Source of the DNA: Flabesymbios commensalis
Taxonomy: Eukaryota > Annelida > Polychaeta > Terebellida > Flabelligeridae
DNA length: 64,000 nt
NCBI GenBank assembly: GCA_964017125.1
Contig: OZ024907.1
Coordinates: forward strand, 18,026,176-18,090,175
Direction of reading: 5' to 3'
The position numbers and the translations under genes were made by a program. This document shows, in pieces, positions 47,709 to 58,012 of the stretch (its first letter is position 1; every line of letters begins with the position of its first letter). The notes below the pieces were generated by a model, which worked only from the letters and a program-made list of their open reading frames with translations, ran no database searches and was not told where the DNA came from.

Positions 47709-49103
47709 ATGGCTGATGACAATCCACCCCCGCCCAACACTAGCAATCAAAAGAAAAGAAAAAAGAGAGAAAATAACAGTCCATCAGATGAAGAGGCCGA
47801 GTATACTGTAAGGTACCAAAAAATTGTGTCCGAAATGCAAAAAGCAAAACTAACTTTCCCACGCTTTTTGTTGATGATGTCTGGAGATGAGGACAAATCC
47901 CTCTCCAGACTCTCAACATTTGCCATACAAAAAGGCATAGAGGGCTTGGTTGGAGAGCCTAAGAACATCAAAAGGCTTAGGTCTGGCGACCTCTTAATTG
48001 AGGTCGACAGAGAAACCTTCTCCACCAAGCTCTTGGCAATCAAACATATAGCTGGAATTCCTGTGAAGGTTTCTCCTCACAGGACTTTAAACACCTCAAA
48101 GGGTGTCATTCGAACCCAAGAAATTAAAAACACTACCAATGAAGAACTAAAAACACAATTAAAAAGACAAGGAGTTTCCGATGCTAAAATTATCACAATA
48201 AGAAAGAATGGAGATATAATTAAATTGAACACAGCAGTGCTCACATTCAACTTCCCAAAGCCACCGGCTGATATCAAGGTTGGATTTGAGCTATGCCCTG
48301 TACAATTGTATATACCACACCCTTTGAGGTGTTTCAAGTGCCAACAATTTGGACACCACCAGGAAGGTTGCAAGAGAGAGCGTGTCTGTGGACGCTGTGG
48401 TCAATCGACGGATCATCCGGACTCCTCTTGCACCTATCCAATAAAATGTGCCAACTGTGGTGGGAACCACACAGCCTATTCCAGAGATTGCCCCCGATGG
48501 AAAACGGAGAAAGAAATCCAAAGTGTCCGAACGGAACGGAAGATTTCTTTCCCAGAAGCTCGTAAAATCGTTGAAGGAGTAACTGGAAAACCATCATATG
48601 CCAGCGTTTTGGCTAAACAGGTTGTGTCGGTTGGTTGCCAGACTGACCTACCGGAGGTCACGTCTGCAGCTGGTGCAACAAATGTTACCAAAACAGCTGC
48701 GGCCCCTTCAGCAAAACCTAATACAAACAATAAAGCTACCCCCAATGCCTCAAAGATACTAGAAAATGATGCCAAACAAGATGCCAAACAAGCAAAGAAT
48801 AACACAACTCAGCCTCAAAATAGCAAAGATAAGAGAAAGGAAACAACGAATAAACCATCAATAGCAGACAAACCAACAAAAGAAAAGAAAGGCACGCATA
48901 CAACAGTTAAACCAAGAACAAATAACAGTGGGATCGGTCGGCTGCAAAAGGGCATGGATGATCCCATATCTGTACATAATAGGTTTGAATCCATGGACTG
49001 TTCACACGAGGCAGATAGCAGCGATAGTGAGGTATTTGTATCTCCCGACACCGTCGCTGCACTCCAAGCACAGAAAAAACCAGGGAGGCATAAAAATTCA
49101 TAA
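47709..49103 (+). CDS. I-group LINE ORF1, CCHC nucleic-acid-binding protein
   Basis: 464 residues. A short basic N-terminus (KKRKKRENN) precedes a folded region (about 40-190) and three zinc knuckles near 207-262: CFKCQQFGHHQEGC, CGRCGQSTDHPDSSC and CANCGGNHTAYSRDC. A low-complexity tail rich in K, N and T follows. In the family it binds element RNA and chaperones the copying step. Its TAA stop overlaps the ORF2 ATG by one base (TAATG). The frame is intact. Confidence 0.92.
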   Translation: MADDNPPPPNTSNQKKRKKRENNSPSDEEAEYTVRYQKIVSEMQKAKLTFPRFLLMMSGDEDKSLSRLSTFAIQKGIEGLVGEPKNIKRLRSGDLLIEVDRETFSTKLLAIKHIAGIPVKVSPHRTLNTSKGVIRTQEIKNTTNEELKTQLKRQGVSDAKIITIRKNGDIIKLNTAVLTFNFPKPPADIKVGFELCPVQLYIPHPLRCFKCQQFGHHQEGCKRERVCGRCGQSTDHPDSSCTYPIKCANCGGNHTAYSRDCPRWKTEKEIQSVRTERKISFPEARKIVEGVTGKPSYASVLAKQVVSVGCQTDLPEVTSAAGATNVTKTAAAPSAKPNTNNKATPNASKILENDAKQDAKQAKNNTTQPQNSKDKRKETTNKPSIADKPTKEKKGTHTTVKPRTNNSGIGRLQKGMDDPISVHNRFESMDCSHEADSSDSEVFVSPDTVAALQAQKKPGRHKNS

Positions 49104-52100
49104 TGGCCCACAAAATTATACAATGGAATTGTCGAGGTTTAAGATCAAATTACAATGACCTGGCTATTCTTCTGCAGGAACACAGCCCATCTGCTGTGTG
49201 CCTGCAGGAGACTAACTTAAAACATAACACTAACATAAGTTTTAAAAACTATTCAATAATCAATTGTTTTGGCCCTGCCAATAATGAAAGGGCCTGCTGG
49301 GGGGTTTCCATCCTTGTAAAGGATGGAACACCACATCAACAGATCACGTTGAATACAACTTTACAGGCTGTGGCGGTTAACATAAACTGTCACAGGCCAA
49401 TGACGATATGCTCTGTTTATTTACCGCCGAGCCGCTCAGTAGATGTTGTGGAATTGAGGCAGCTGGTAAAACAATTGCCCAAACCCTTCATGCTACTTGG
49501 AGATTTTAACGGGCACCACACAATGTGGGGCTGTAGGGACATCAACCCACGGGGCAGAATAATAGAAGACTTCCTCTCAGAGGAAAATCTCTGCATTTTT
49601 AATGATGATACTACCACCTATTTGCTCCCTGCTTCAGGATCTGCAACAGCCATTGACCTATCCTTGTGTGATCCGGATTTATATTTGGATTACACTTGGA
49701 GGGTCAACGAGGATCTCTGTAGCAGTGATCATTATCCTATATTTATAGAGAGCAACAACTCTATTGTTGAAGAAAGAGTGCAGCATTGGAGGCTGCACAG
49801 AGCAGATTGGGAGGCCTTCCAACAGTCTTGTGGGGAGAGCCTCACAATCTCTCAATTTGAGAATGAAGAGGGGGTTGATGACCCTATAGCCCTTTTTACA
49901 GACAAGTTACACAATATAGCAGATAAAAGCATACCCAAAACCTCGACAGTTCCCAAAAAACTCGACAAACCCTGGTTTGATCAAGGTTGCCGAAAGGCAA
50001 TAGACAAAAGGAAAAAATCCTTGCAAAAATTTAAAAAACATCCAACTAGGCAAAACCTTGACGGATATAAGAAAGATTACGCTAAAGCTCGCCGCACAAT
50101 CAGTGAAGCCAAGCGGCAATCTTGGAGAGCATATGTCTCCACACTAAATAATAATACATCGGCAAAACATACTTGGCAAATGCTGCGCAGAATCAGTGGC
50201 AAGAGGAAAGATAAAACCATCAAGTACCTTGTCACTGATTCTGACACAATAACCAATAAAACGGATATTGCAGAAACGCTGGCGACATCCTTCGCTGCTA
50301 AATCATCGCCAGATCATTATCAGGAAAAATTTCGAAAGATCAGGGACAAGGAGAAGGAGAACACATTGGACTTTGAGTCAGATAATGACGAAAAGTACAA
50401 TGTTAATTTCTCTAAACGAGAACTAATTAAATCTATCGCTCAGGCAACTGATTCGGCAACTGGCCCTGATGAAATTCACTACCAGTTTCTGAAACATTTG
50501 CCTGATGTATCACTTGATCTGTTGCTTCTACTCTTGAATGATCTGTGGCAATCTCAGGATTTCCCAGATGGATGGAGAGAAGCAACAGTGATCCCGATCC
50601 CTAAACCTGGAAAAGATCGAACAGATCCTAATAATTATAGGCCAATAGCATTGACAAGTTGTCTTTGCAAAATCATGGAGCGCATGATCAATCATCGTCT
50701 CACATGGTTTTTACAAGACAATAACATAATAACTAAATATCAATGTGGTTTTCAAAAGGGAAAAAGCACCACAGACCATTTGGTCAGACTAGAGACTTAT
50801 ATCCGTCAAGGTTTTGTTAAAAATCAACATACAGTTGGAGTATTCTTTGATTTAGAAAAGGCCTATGATACCACATGGAAGGGTGGTATCATGAAAGATC
50901 TCCATGAAATGGGCCTGAAGGGTAGATTACCCTTATTCATTGATAATTTTTTAAAGGGGAGAAAATTTAAAGTCCGCTTAGACAACACCCACTCTTCACT
51001 AAATCCACAGGAGGAGGGTGTCCCACAAGGTAGTATCCTTTCACCAACTCTATTTACCGTTAAAATAAACAGTATAATTGATGCTTTACCAGACGATATT
51101 GAAAAATCATTATATGTTGATGATCTGGCTGTTTACTGCCAGTCAAGCAATATGGCAATAATTGAGCGGCGCCTGCAAGGTTGCCTCGATAAGTTTGTGA
51201 CTTGTGCGGATGAGAACGGCTTTAAATTTTCTCCCACAAAAACTTTATGTGTACATTTTTGCAAAAAAAATGGCTTACAGCCTGAGCCTAATCTCAAACT
51301 ATATGGACAACAGCTTCCTGTTGAAGAGCAGGTCAAATTTCTTGGTCTGTTTTTCGACAAGAAGCTCAGTTTTATTCCACACATCAAATATATGAAAGAT
51401 AAGTGTAGGAAAGCATTACAATTACTACGAGTTATATCCAGCAAGGATTGGGGTGGTGACCGGACAACCTTACTGAGGATTTACCGGTCTCACATCAGAT
51501 CCAAACTGGATTATGGTTGTATTGTTTATGGTTCAGCGAGACGATCGTACTTAGCAGTACTTGATCCAATCGCGAACCAAGGTTTGAGATTATGCTCGGG
51601 GGCATTTCGAACATCACCAATCGAAAGTCTTCAGGTGGAGACCGGTGAGCCCTCTTTAGAAACTCGCCGGTTGAAGCTGAGCCTGCAATACTATATGAAG
51701 ATGAAAGCAAATCCTGAGAACCCGGCATACTCGTGTGTTGTCAACCCAGAGTACAAGAGACTGTTTAATAACAAGCCAGGGACTATACCTACTTTAGGTA
51801 TAAGGCTTCAACCCCATCTGGAGGACATGGAGGTGGAGCTCGACGCAATTAGCGTTGTGCGCCCACCAGAATGTCCACCCTGGCTTCTCCAACAGCCTAA
51901 TATACTTTTTAACCTCTCAGATCTCAGGAAAGGAGACACCTGTCCCCTTGTTTTTCAGAGCATGTTGCTAGAGCTATTTTGTAGATTTCCGAGGCACCGG
52001 AAGGTGTATACTGACGGATCAAAGGAAGACAAGAGGACAGCTATGTCCTTTGTCTGTGATGATCATGAATTTAGCTGCCGCATCAACGATGAGGCTTCAA

Positions 52101-52786
52101 TTTGCACAGCAGAGCTGTTAGCTATTGAAGCTGCCATCGAATACATCTGGGATAGTAGTGACGAGGAGTTCATGATAATCACAGACTCGCTATCTTCATT
52201 GCAGGCTCTTAAGAGTCAAAAACTCAACAACCCAATTGTTTCCAATATTTTGCATATGTGTCACTACTTGTCTGGGCACAAGGACATTGTTTTCTGCTGG
52301 GTACCTAGCCATATTGGAATACAGGGTAATGAACGGGCTGATGTTTTGGCCAAGGCTGCCTTGGATAAGAGAAAACAGTTTTATTATATACCATATACTG
52401 ATTTCAAGTATAACATCTCTGTCTACCTTGATGACATTTTGCAAGGTGAATGGAACATCAATGTCACCAGCAAATTGTTCGAGGTACAACCAATCATTAA
52501 GCGATCTCTTACACCAATGGAACGCCGAAGAGATGACGTTGTCTTATGCAGGGCCAGAATTGGCCATGCCTATTTCACAAACGGCTATTTTTTGAGAGGA
52601 GAATTGCGACCTATGTGCTGCAATACTCGTCTCACTGTAAGACATGTCCTTCTCAGTTGTGCGAAATATGCGCACATCAGAAGGAAGTATTTTGCATTTA
52701 ATTCCTTATTTGAGCTATTCAGGGACACCCCTGCTGGTTTTATTATTCAGTTCCTTCGGGAATGTAACCTATATTATATGTTTTAA
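49103..52786 (+). CDS. I-group LINE ORF2: endonuclease, reverse transcriptase, RNase H
   Basis: 1227 residues. APE endonuclease: QWNCRGLRSNYNDL (about 6), CLQETNL (33), LLGDFNGHHTMWGC (130) and DHYPIFIES (210). Reverse transcriptase: YRPIALTSCLCKIMERMI (about 513), FFDLEKAYDTTW (582), GVPQGSILSPTLF (640), LYVDDLAVYC (670) and KFLGLFFDKKLSF (748). RNase H: YTDGSKED (970), AELLAIEAAIEYI (1000), IITDSLSSLQAL (1024) and WVPSHIGIQGNERADVLAKAA (1070), with all four acidic residues present. The C-terminal zinc motif CCNTRLTVRHVLLSC is at about 1170. No break is visible. Translation probably depends on termination-reinitiation at TAATG, as reported for other LINEs with this overlap. Confidence 0.93.
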   Translation: MAHKIIQWNCRGLRSNYNDLAILLQEHSPSAVCLQETNLKHNTNISFKNYSIINCFGPANNERACWGVSILVKDGTPHQQITLNTTLQAVAVNINCHRPMTICSVYLPPSRSVDVVELRQLVKQLPKPFMLLGDFNGHHTMWGCRDINPRGRIIEDFLSEENLCIFNDDTTTYLLPASGSATAIDLSLCDPDLYLDYTWRVNEDLCSSDHYPIFIESNNSIVEERVQHWRLHRADWEAFQQSCGESLTISQFENEEGVDDPIALFTDKLHNIADKSIPKTSTVPKKLDKPWFDQGCRKAIDKRKKSLQKFKKHPTRQNLDGYKKDYAKARRTISEAKRQSWRAYVSTLNNNTSAKHTWQMLRRISGKRKDKTIKYLVTDSDTITNKTDIAETLATSFAAKSSPDHYQEKFRKIRDKEKENTLDFESDNDEKYNVNFSKRELIKSIAQATDSATGPDEIHYQFLKHLPDVSLDLLLLLLNDLWQSQDFPDGWREATVIPIPKPGKDRTDPNNYRPIALTSCLCKIMERMINHRLTWFLQDNNIITKYQCGFQKGKSTTDHLVRLETYIRQGFVKNQHTVGVFFDLEKAYDTTWKGGIMKDLHEMGLKGRLPLFIDNFLKGRKFKVRLDNTHSSLNPQEEGVPQGSILSPTLFTVKINSIIDALPDDIEKSLYVDDLAVYCQSSNMAIIERRLQGCLDKFVTCADENGFKFSPTKTLCVHFCKKNGLQPEPNLKLYGQQLPVEEQVKFLGLFFDKKLSFIPHIKYMKDKCRKALQLLRVISSKDWGGDRTTLLRIYRSHIRSKLDYGCIVYGSARRSYLAVLDPIANQGLRLCSGAFRTSPIESLQVETGEPSLETRRLKLSLQYYMKMKANPENPAYSCVVNPEYKRLFNNKPGTIPTLGIRLQPHLEDMEVELDAISVVRPPECPPWLLQQPNILFNLSDLRKGDTCPLVFQSMLLELFCRFPRHRKVYTDGSKEDKRTAMSFVCDDHEFSCRINDEASICTAELLAIEAAIEYIWDSSDEEFMIITDSLSSLQALKSQKLNNPIVSNILHMCHYLSGHKDIVFCWVPSHIGIQGNERADVLAKAALDKRKQFYYIPYTDFKYNISVYLDDILQGEWNINVTSKLFEVQPIIKRSLTPMERRRDDVVLCRARIGHAYFTNGYFLRGELRPMCCNTRLTVRHVLLSCAKYAHIRRKYFAFNSLFELFRDTPAGFIIQFLRECNLYYMF

Positions 52787-53162
52787 TTATTAGACTCAGA
52801 CTTGTAGTTTTTACACAATCACTCCAATTTCATGGAGATATAGTGACTTGATAAGTCGTTCATTTTATAATCACTTCATATTTTACATTATTTATACTGA
52901 TATTTTTATCTCATTAAACTGTGTTATAGTGCAGGCGCTACAACATGTCATCAGACTCGTTAAATTTAGGTGCCAGGAGCATCGTCATCTTATCATATCA
53001 AACATTTTAAACTGAATATTTTAGTACGATCATGCTTTTATTGGCTTTGTCTTTTCTTTACTACTTTAACTATACAATATGGGATATTGTAATACCTGGA
53101 ATTTTCACTTAAATGGCCATACTGGCCGAAAAGTGAAGTAAAGCATTTTACTTACTTACTTA

Positions 53163-53300
53163 CTTAGATGTTCCGAAGAAACACAACAGGGGTTTATTTT
53201 TTAGAGGCCCTAAATTGTGGAATAACCTGTAAAGCGAAACAAGACAAGCTATCTCTCTTTCTGTTTTTCAGTCAAAAGTATTTAATTTTTTATATGGCCT
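53163..53300 (+). pseudogene. Old LINE reverse transcriptase, right part
   Basis: After the duplication the older LINE frame continues KKHNRGLFFRGPKLWNNL, the conserved end motif of many LINE ORF2 proteins, and then meets a stop. It belongs with 45930-47171. Confidence 0.8.
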
Positions 53301-53402
53301 TAACTGTGATAAAATTACTGAATAAATCGATGTATAAACTATTTATATTATATTTCTACTATGTTCATGTTCATATGTATTTATACTATGTATTTTATTG
53401 AC

Positions 53403-53602
53403 NNNNNNNNNNNNNNNNNNNNNNNNNNNNNNNNNNNNNNNNNNNNNNNNNNNNNNNNNNNNNNNNNNNNNNNNNNNNNNNNNNNNNNNNNNNNNNNNNN
53501 NNNNNNNNNNNNNNNNNNNNNNNNNNNNNNNNNNNNNNNNNNNNNNNNNNNNNNNNNNNNNNNNNNNNNNNNNNNNNNNNNNNNNNNNNNNNNNNNNNNN
53601 NN
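53403..53602. other. Assembly gap, 200 N
   Basis: Exactly 200 undetermined bases. A palindromic MITE starts within seven bases of its right edge. Confidence 1.
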
Positions 53603-53608
53603 CTTTAA

Positions 53609-53826
53609 CCCTTGCAGCGCGGGGATAGACTTTAGTCGTCAGAATCTGACGACTAAAGTCGATCCCCGCACTGTAAGAATTAAATATTTCTAATGGCCGG
53701 ACACCCATAACATAGGTATTCAAATGAATCAGAAAGAGCTAACTAAGACATTTATGATGATTTCAAATTGAACAAACCACTTTGGTTGCGATGTTTTTTT
53801 TACAAATTAATTCAGCGCTCTAAGGG
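53609..53826. mobile_element. 218-bp TTAA MITE with long hairpin
   Basis: TTAA at 53605-53608 and 53827-53830 flanks CCCTTGCAGCGC...GCGCTCTAAGGG. Inside, GATAGACTTTAGTCGTCAGA and TCTGACGACTAAAGTCGATC pair perfectly apart from one base. A related piece lies at 60881-60998 in inverted orientation (GACGTCGATCCCCGCGCTG). Confidence 0.8.
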
Positions 53827-54375
53827 TTAATTTCCATACACATCCTGAATAACGTGACTCACAGGCTGAATGAAAATAAGAGAATACGAAGAATTAAGAA
53901 AAACATATTTAGTTTCTTTGCATCGTTTATTAAATGTAATTGTAATCATTGATTTATATGGTGACTGATTGCATTTTTATTGCAGCAGCCGCCTCTCATA
54001 TGCATGATGTGCAAGCAGCTAAGCAAGCAATTGTTTATTAAAGGGACCAGTAGCCTACATACACACATTTCACATAAACCGTATAATTTAATAATAATAC
54101 CCAGCCTTCTGGGGCCTAATAGAGACTGTAACTATGAGACTATATGTAGGCCTAACTATAAAATCGAGACACGTGATTAAACCAGCAGAATGTTTGTCAC
54201 GAGATAGTTGTTGTTAATTAAGCGCTCATAGCCAAATTTATTACTTTACACGATGTATAATTCAGTCTTTTCAATTTACTTAATTTTATACCGGACACAA
54301 AAACATAATAACGTATGTCTATTTATAGCCCCATGGCTTCTTCTTATTCACTCAAGCTGGTAATTGAAATATTAA

Positions 54376-54542
54376 CCCTTTCAGCACCATGACTATAGTA
54401 GTGTTTAATCTGTTTTATTATCAGGTTAAATCACAGTTATTGTGAATGAAATGTTTGAATGAAATATGTGTTTAAACATCAACATTTGCATGTTTGATCA
54501 AACATTAAACAGCTATGAGTATTTTCACCCACTTGATGTCAG
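54376..54542. mobile_element. TTAA-type MITE remnant
   Basis: TTAACCCTTTCAGCACC opens it at 54372. It abuts the next MITE at 54547, whose left TTAA may have been its right boundary. Confidence 0.45.
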
Positions 54543-54546
54543 TTAA

Positions 54547-54789
54547 CCCTTTAAGCCCTCACGATGCATTAAAGCATCATTATACATCCCTGAAAACAGA
54601 ATAGTTTTCCTACAACCAAGGGTTTTAAAATGAATATTCCCATGAAACTGGTTTACCAATACATTGCAATTTTCTTTACTTTTTCACCCACTTTAAATTA
54701 TCTTCATCCACTACAAGTCGAGAATTGCGACAGCAATTCGCGGCTTGTAGTGGATGAAGATGACAATGGTAAATTCAGGATTGAAAGGG
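54547..54789. mobile_element. 243-bp TTAA MITE with central hairpin
   Basis: TTAA at 54543-54546 and 54790-54793 flanks CCCTTTAAGCC...GGATTGAAAGGG. The centre pairs ATCTTCATCCACTACAAG with CTTGTAGTGGATGAAGAT around AATTGC/GCAATT. Confidence 0.8.
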
Positions 54790-54793
54790 TTAA

Positions 54794-55967
54794 TCACGGG
54801 CTGATTGTACGGTATCTCATTGGTTGATTTTCTGTAGAGGTGTGTGGTCATAATTGGGTTGACGTATTTTGTACTGCTAGACCCACATATAGACGTTTTC
54901 AAATAATTTTCAAACCAAATAAAATGTCAGTAAAATTGATTATATAGTTTATGATAAATATTCAGTTCATAATTCAGCTTGCGATGCTTCTGTTTTCACT
55001 AATTAACATATTTTTTTGTCATTTAGGCCTAAAGCTGGAAATTACAGCTTTAAACTAAATAGATGAAAAATAGAAACCATTAATTTTTTTTTAAAGGGCA
55101 CACCCCTGTTAAAATATGGTTACTGCCTCACTAGTATGATTAGCAACTTTAAAAAAGTAAACCTTATCACATGAGCAATATATTTACTGTCAACATTTAC
55201 AATGTTAAATTGAATTTACTGACGTTTATCAATGAAGATTAAGACACGATCACTTCTAAGGTTTACTTCTTTTTACTCAAAATCATCTTGTGAAATAACA
55301 GTATAGGCCTATATATTTTTTTAAAACAATATGAATGCTTCAAATCACAAAAAAAAATTAATTGGCTTTCGACACAGTGCTCACGTAGGGGTAATGAATG
55401 CAAACAGTGCTAGATTTTGTCTGTTTTTCTTTTAAAAATTGGTAAAAAAATAATAAAAAACATAGTCTTTCAAATACGGTAGGTATAAGGAGTGGACTAC
55501 ATGTGGAGTTATTTAAAAAAAAAATATCAGCCTCTTGAACTGATTTAAAAAAAATAGAATGTCTAATTCATTATATTATCATGATTATGGCTTACCTTTG
55601 CCTGACCTCAGTCGTTTTCCTTCTTCAGCCCTTAATAAATGTATAACTTCTGACGTATTATTTGTTCTTTTCGTTGAAAAACTATTATTAGCTTCTTATT
55701 TGACCATCGCACGCACAATATACCACCCCCCCCCCCCCGATCGTAAATCAGTTATTATAGACCAGGCCGATACTAAAAATAGACTACAGGGAAAAACCTT
55801 AATCCAATTAGATTAGGGTAAACCAGAAATTATTACAATCGCAATTCATCAGAGTGGAAATTCACCTGTGAAGCGCTGCATGACCTTTTTTAAATTTCCA
55901 TCCACATCAAAAGGTACAACAGTCATCACCGCCTAAGCTGTCCTAGTCACATCACACCTGCCCGCTG
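54794..55967. other. 5' flank of the neurotrophin gene
   Basis: No gene is seen. The open frame at 55559-55816 runs through a poly-C tract (about 55724-55737) and has no family resemblance. Any enhancer content cannot be judged by eye. Confidence 0.4.
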
Positions 55968-55973
55968 TATAAG
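55968..55973 (+). promoter_or_regulatory. TATA box of the neurotrophin gene
   Basis: CTGTATAAGAAG gives TATAAG about 30 bp before CAGCACATCCTCC, where transcription could begin near 55998, leaving a very short 5' UTR before the start codon. The position suits a core promoter, but no transcript start is proven. Confidence 0.5.
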
Positions 55974-56007
55974 AAGACGTTGACCAGCAGCACATCCTCC
56001 TATCTGA

Positions 56008-56058
56008 ATGATATCTAAGTCAACTATAACCCACATCGACAGAATGCAAGTTAAAAAG
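56008..56058 (+). CDS. Neurotrophin precursor, coding exon 1
   Basis: ATG at 56044 gives MQVKK and then a consensus donor AAG|GTAAGT at 56059, phase 0. Joined to 61536 this supplies the basic n-region of a signal peptide. An in-frame ATG at 56008, preceded at once by an in-frame TGA, would add 12 residues (MISKSTITHIDR). It has T at -3, whereas the 56044 ATG has A at -3, so 56044 is preferred. The exon is assigned because it has promoter, start, donor and matching phase on the right strand. A transcript would be needed to prove it. Confidence 0.7.
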
Positions 56059-56434
56059 GTAAGTTTATAAGTATATTTTATTTACAGATTAGTGATTTGG
56101 ATATTTAGGGCGAATCATTAAAATATGTGTTCGATAATTCAGTGTTATTTTAGTTTAACAATAACCAATTAAAAAAAATAGCTCCCAGCGTTCCACTACG
56201 AGATAGTACACTCACTTTTGAACTGATGTGAAGCAAATTTACATTATTAATATTTCAACCATGTACACTGATTTACAAAAACCTTTTATTGTTATTTTTA
56301 TACATTTTATACCACGGTCTCCAACATGTTAATTTCGTTTAACACGATTACTAATTTATAGACGATTTTGACTTTTTGTATATCATAAAATATTACTTTG
56401 TAACAATAAATACAGAAAAGGTATTCAAAACTAA

Positions 56435-56580
56435 CCATTAAACCGCTATAATAAATAATTTAAACTTTCGTCTACTTGAAGTTGTGTCTTGCTACCGAGA
56501 CCCACAACATCAAGTGTCAAACGTGGACGGCTTTTCTATGTGAAGTCCATCCGGATGTGAGTTGTACCATCCGTCAAACC
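56435..56580. mobile_element. TTAA-type MITE remnant
   Basis: CTAACCATTAAACCGC at 56433 and the hairpin CTACTTGAAGTTGTGTCTTGC / GAGACCCACAACATCAAGTG (about 56470-56515) belong to the CCCTTTAACCGCC family. The right end is unclear. Confidence 0.5.
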
Positions 56581-56605
56581 CAGAAAAACTGTACGCTTTC
56601 AATTT

Positions 56606-56941
56606 TCATTTAAAGGTAGAGGTCAGACGTAACAGCTCGACCACGGAAGTCCAGCCTTTTGAGTCACTGTCAGCCTCATAATTAGTGACATTATGAAGTG
56701 AAAAGCCACGACAAGTCACTACCCAGCTTCCACCCAAATCGGACTGAAAATTATGTTTACCAAGCAAAATATAGGTATTGTTGGCAAACGCTTGTGCATA
56801 GATGTACATGAGACCCAGCCTCTGAATATCAGCTGTGTTTATCGCTGAACGCGCGGAACTGAGTTGTGCAAAACACACCAACGCGAACGCAAGAACGAAT
56901 ATGCACGCGACGAGAGACGCGTCAAGAGACTCGAAAATCAC
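56606..56941 (-). CDS. Candidate terminal exon inside neurotrophin intron
   Basis: On the - strand a good acceptor (TTATTTGTTATTTTGCCAG) opens 111 codons ending in TGA. The peptide begins VIFESLDASLVACIFVLAFA, a strong hydrophobic segment, then has QLSSARSAINTADIQRLG, MYIYAQAFANNTYILLG and SWVVTCRGFSLHNVTNYEAD, with two N-glycosylation sequons (NNT, NVT). It looks like a signal-anchor or signal peptide plus a small extracellular domain. No family is recognised and no upstream exon was located. It may be chance, but composition and splice site are better than for other frames here. Confidence 0.4.
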   Translation of the reverse strand: MIFESLDASLVACIFVLAFALVCFAQLSSARSAINTADIQRLGLMYIYAQAFANNTYILLGKHNFQSDLGGSWVVTCRGFSLHNVTNYEADSDSKGWTSVVELLRLTSTFK

Positions 56942-57587
56942 CTGGCAAAATAACAAATAAAATTATAAGCAGAACAATAATTTAAAAAAAAATTACCACG
57001 TTTTAAAACATTTTTCAAAATGCATTTTTTGAACATAATAGGCCGTAGGCCTATATAAATAATATGAAAAAGCTTTTAAAACGTTTGTAATGGTGTATTG
57101 TGTAGTGATTGATTTATAATATTATTTTGACCCGACGTTTTAAAACTAAAAAACTTTTAGTCTAATATCTTCTAAAATGTTTTTGTGTTTGCTGGATTGT
57201 ATCAGTGATGCGCACGAAAAAAATGTAACAGTTTTGAAATTGATTGCGTTGCCCTTCGCGCTCTCATTCGCCATCGCGCTGGTATCTTTTGGCAATGATA
57301 AAATAGCGTGTTTGATAATACCCTAGATTACCTGATTATCCATATGGTTAATCTATGACAATACCAACGCGATGTCGCGCGCCATATCGCGTTGGTCTGT
57401 TTTACGCTTTAATAATGACACTCACACAGGAATAGCCGGATATACGCTCACATTTGCACACAAATTCATTTTTGTGAAAAAATCCCCTCCTCTGTTTCCG
57501 GGAGTCAGCGAGGTAATGTGCGTGTACTCCAGGATCCGGGTTTAAAACCTGTGTCAGGGGCATACTAGAACCCTTCACCCTTTAACC

Positions 57588-57780
57588 GCCGGTGCCGCAT
57601 ATATTCAGGTTTTCATTTTTTATTAGCACATGTAGTACCACCTTTTAAACATGTTAAAGATAAAATGTGACATCAATCAGCAATATTTGAAAACAGTTCA
57701 CCTCCATTTTGTCAAATCTGAATAATTTTCACTCACTTGAAGTTGTGGATCGCGTCAGCGAGACACAACTATATAAAATA
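57588..57780. mobile_element. TTAA-type MITE, right end degraded
   Basis: CCCTTTAACCGCCGGTGCCG opens it. The interior closely matches the copies at 33681 and 62887, including CACTTGAAGTTGTGGATCGC and GCGAGACACAAC. Confidence 0.7.
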
Positions 57781-57811
57781 TATATATAAAACTATATCAA
57801 CGCTTTAGCCC

Positions 57812-58012
57812 TTTAACCGCCAAATTATTCAACTTGAATTTTTACCCACTTGAAGTTGCGGCACGCATATCATTGTTAACAGTGCCTATAGTTTTAATGC
57901 GCAGGGTTGTATCAATGAAAACACTGCAAATAATTACATAACGACATCTGGAAAATAAACATTTCAATATGACCATTGTGCCGAGGCTGTCAGTTTAACG
58001 GTTAATTAAACA
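57812..58012. mobile_element. TTAA-type MITE, degraded
   Basis: CCCTTTAACCGCCAAATT starts it and GTTTAACGGTTAATT ends it. CCCACTTGAAGTTGCGGCACGC marks the centre. Confidence 0.6.

Larger units (their letters stand above)
47172..53162 (+). mobile_element. Complete I-group LINE (Nimb-like), 6.0 kb
   Basis: A 13-bp duplication bounds it. It has a ~537-bp 5' UTR, ORF1 (47709-49103), ORF2 (49103-52786), a ~376-bp 3' UTR and a (TTAC)n tail. An RNase H domain and a C-terminal CCHC motif place it in the I group; Nimb is the likeliest clade but this is not proven. Both ORFs are open and the duplication is exact, so it is a young insertion. It lies within an older LINE's coding sequence. Confidence 0.9.

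Noticed and set aside
55559-55816. 85-codon frame upstream of the neurotrophin gene
   Set aside because: It runs through a poly-C tract and has no recognisable motif or splice sites.
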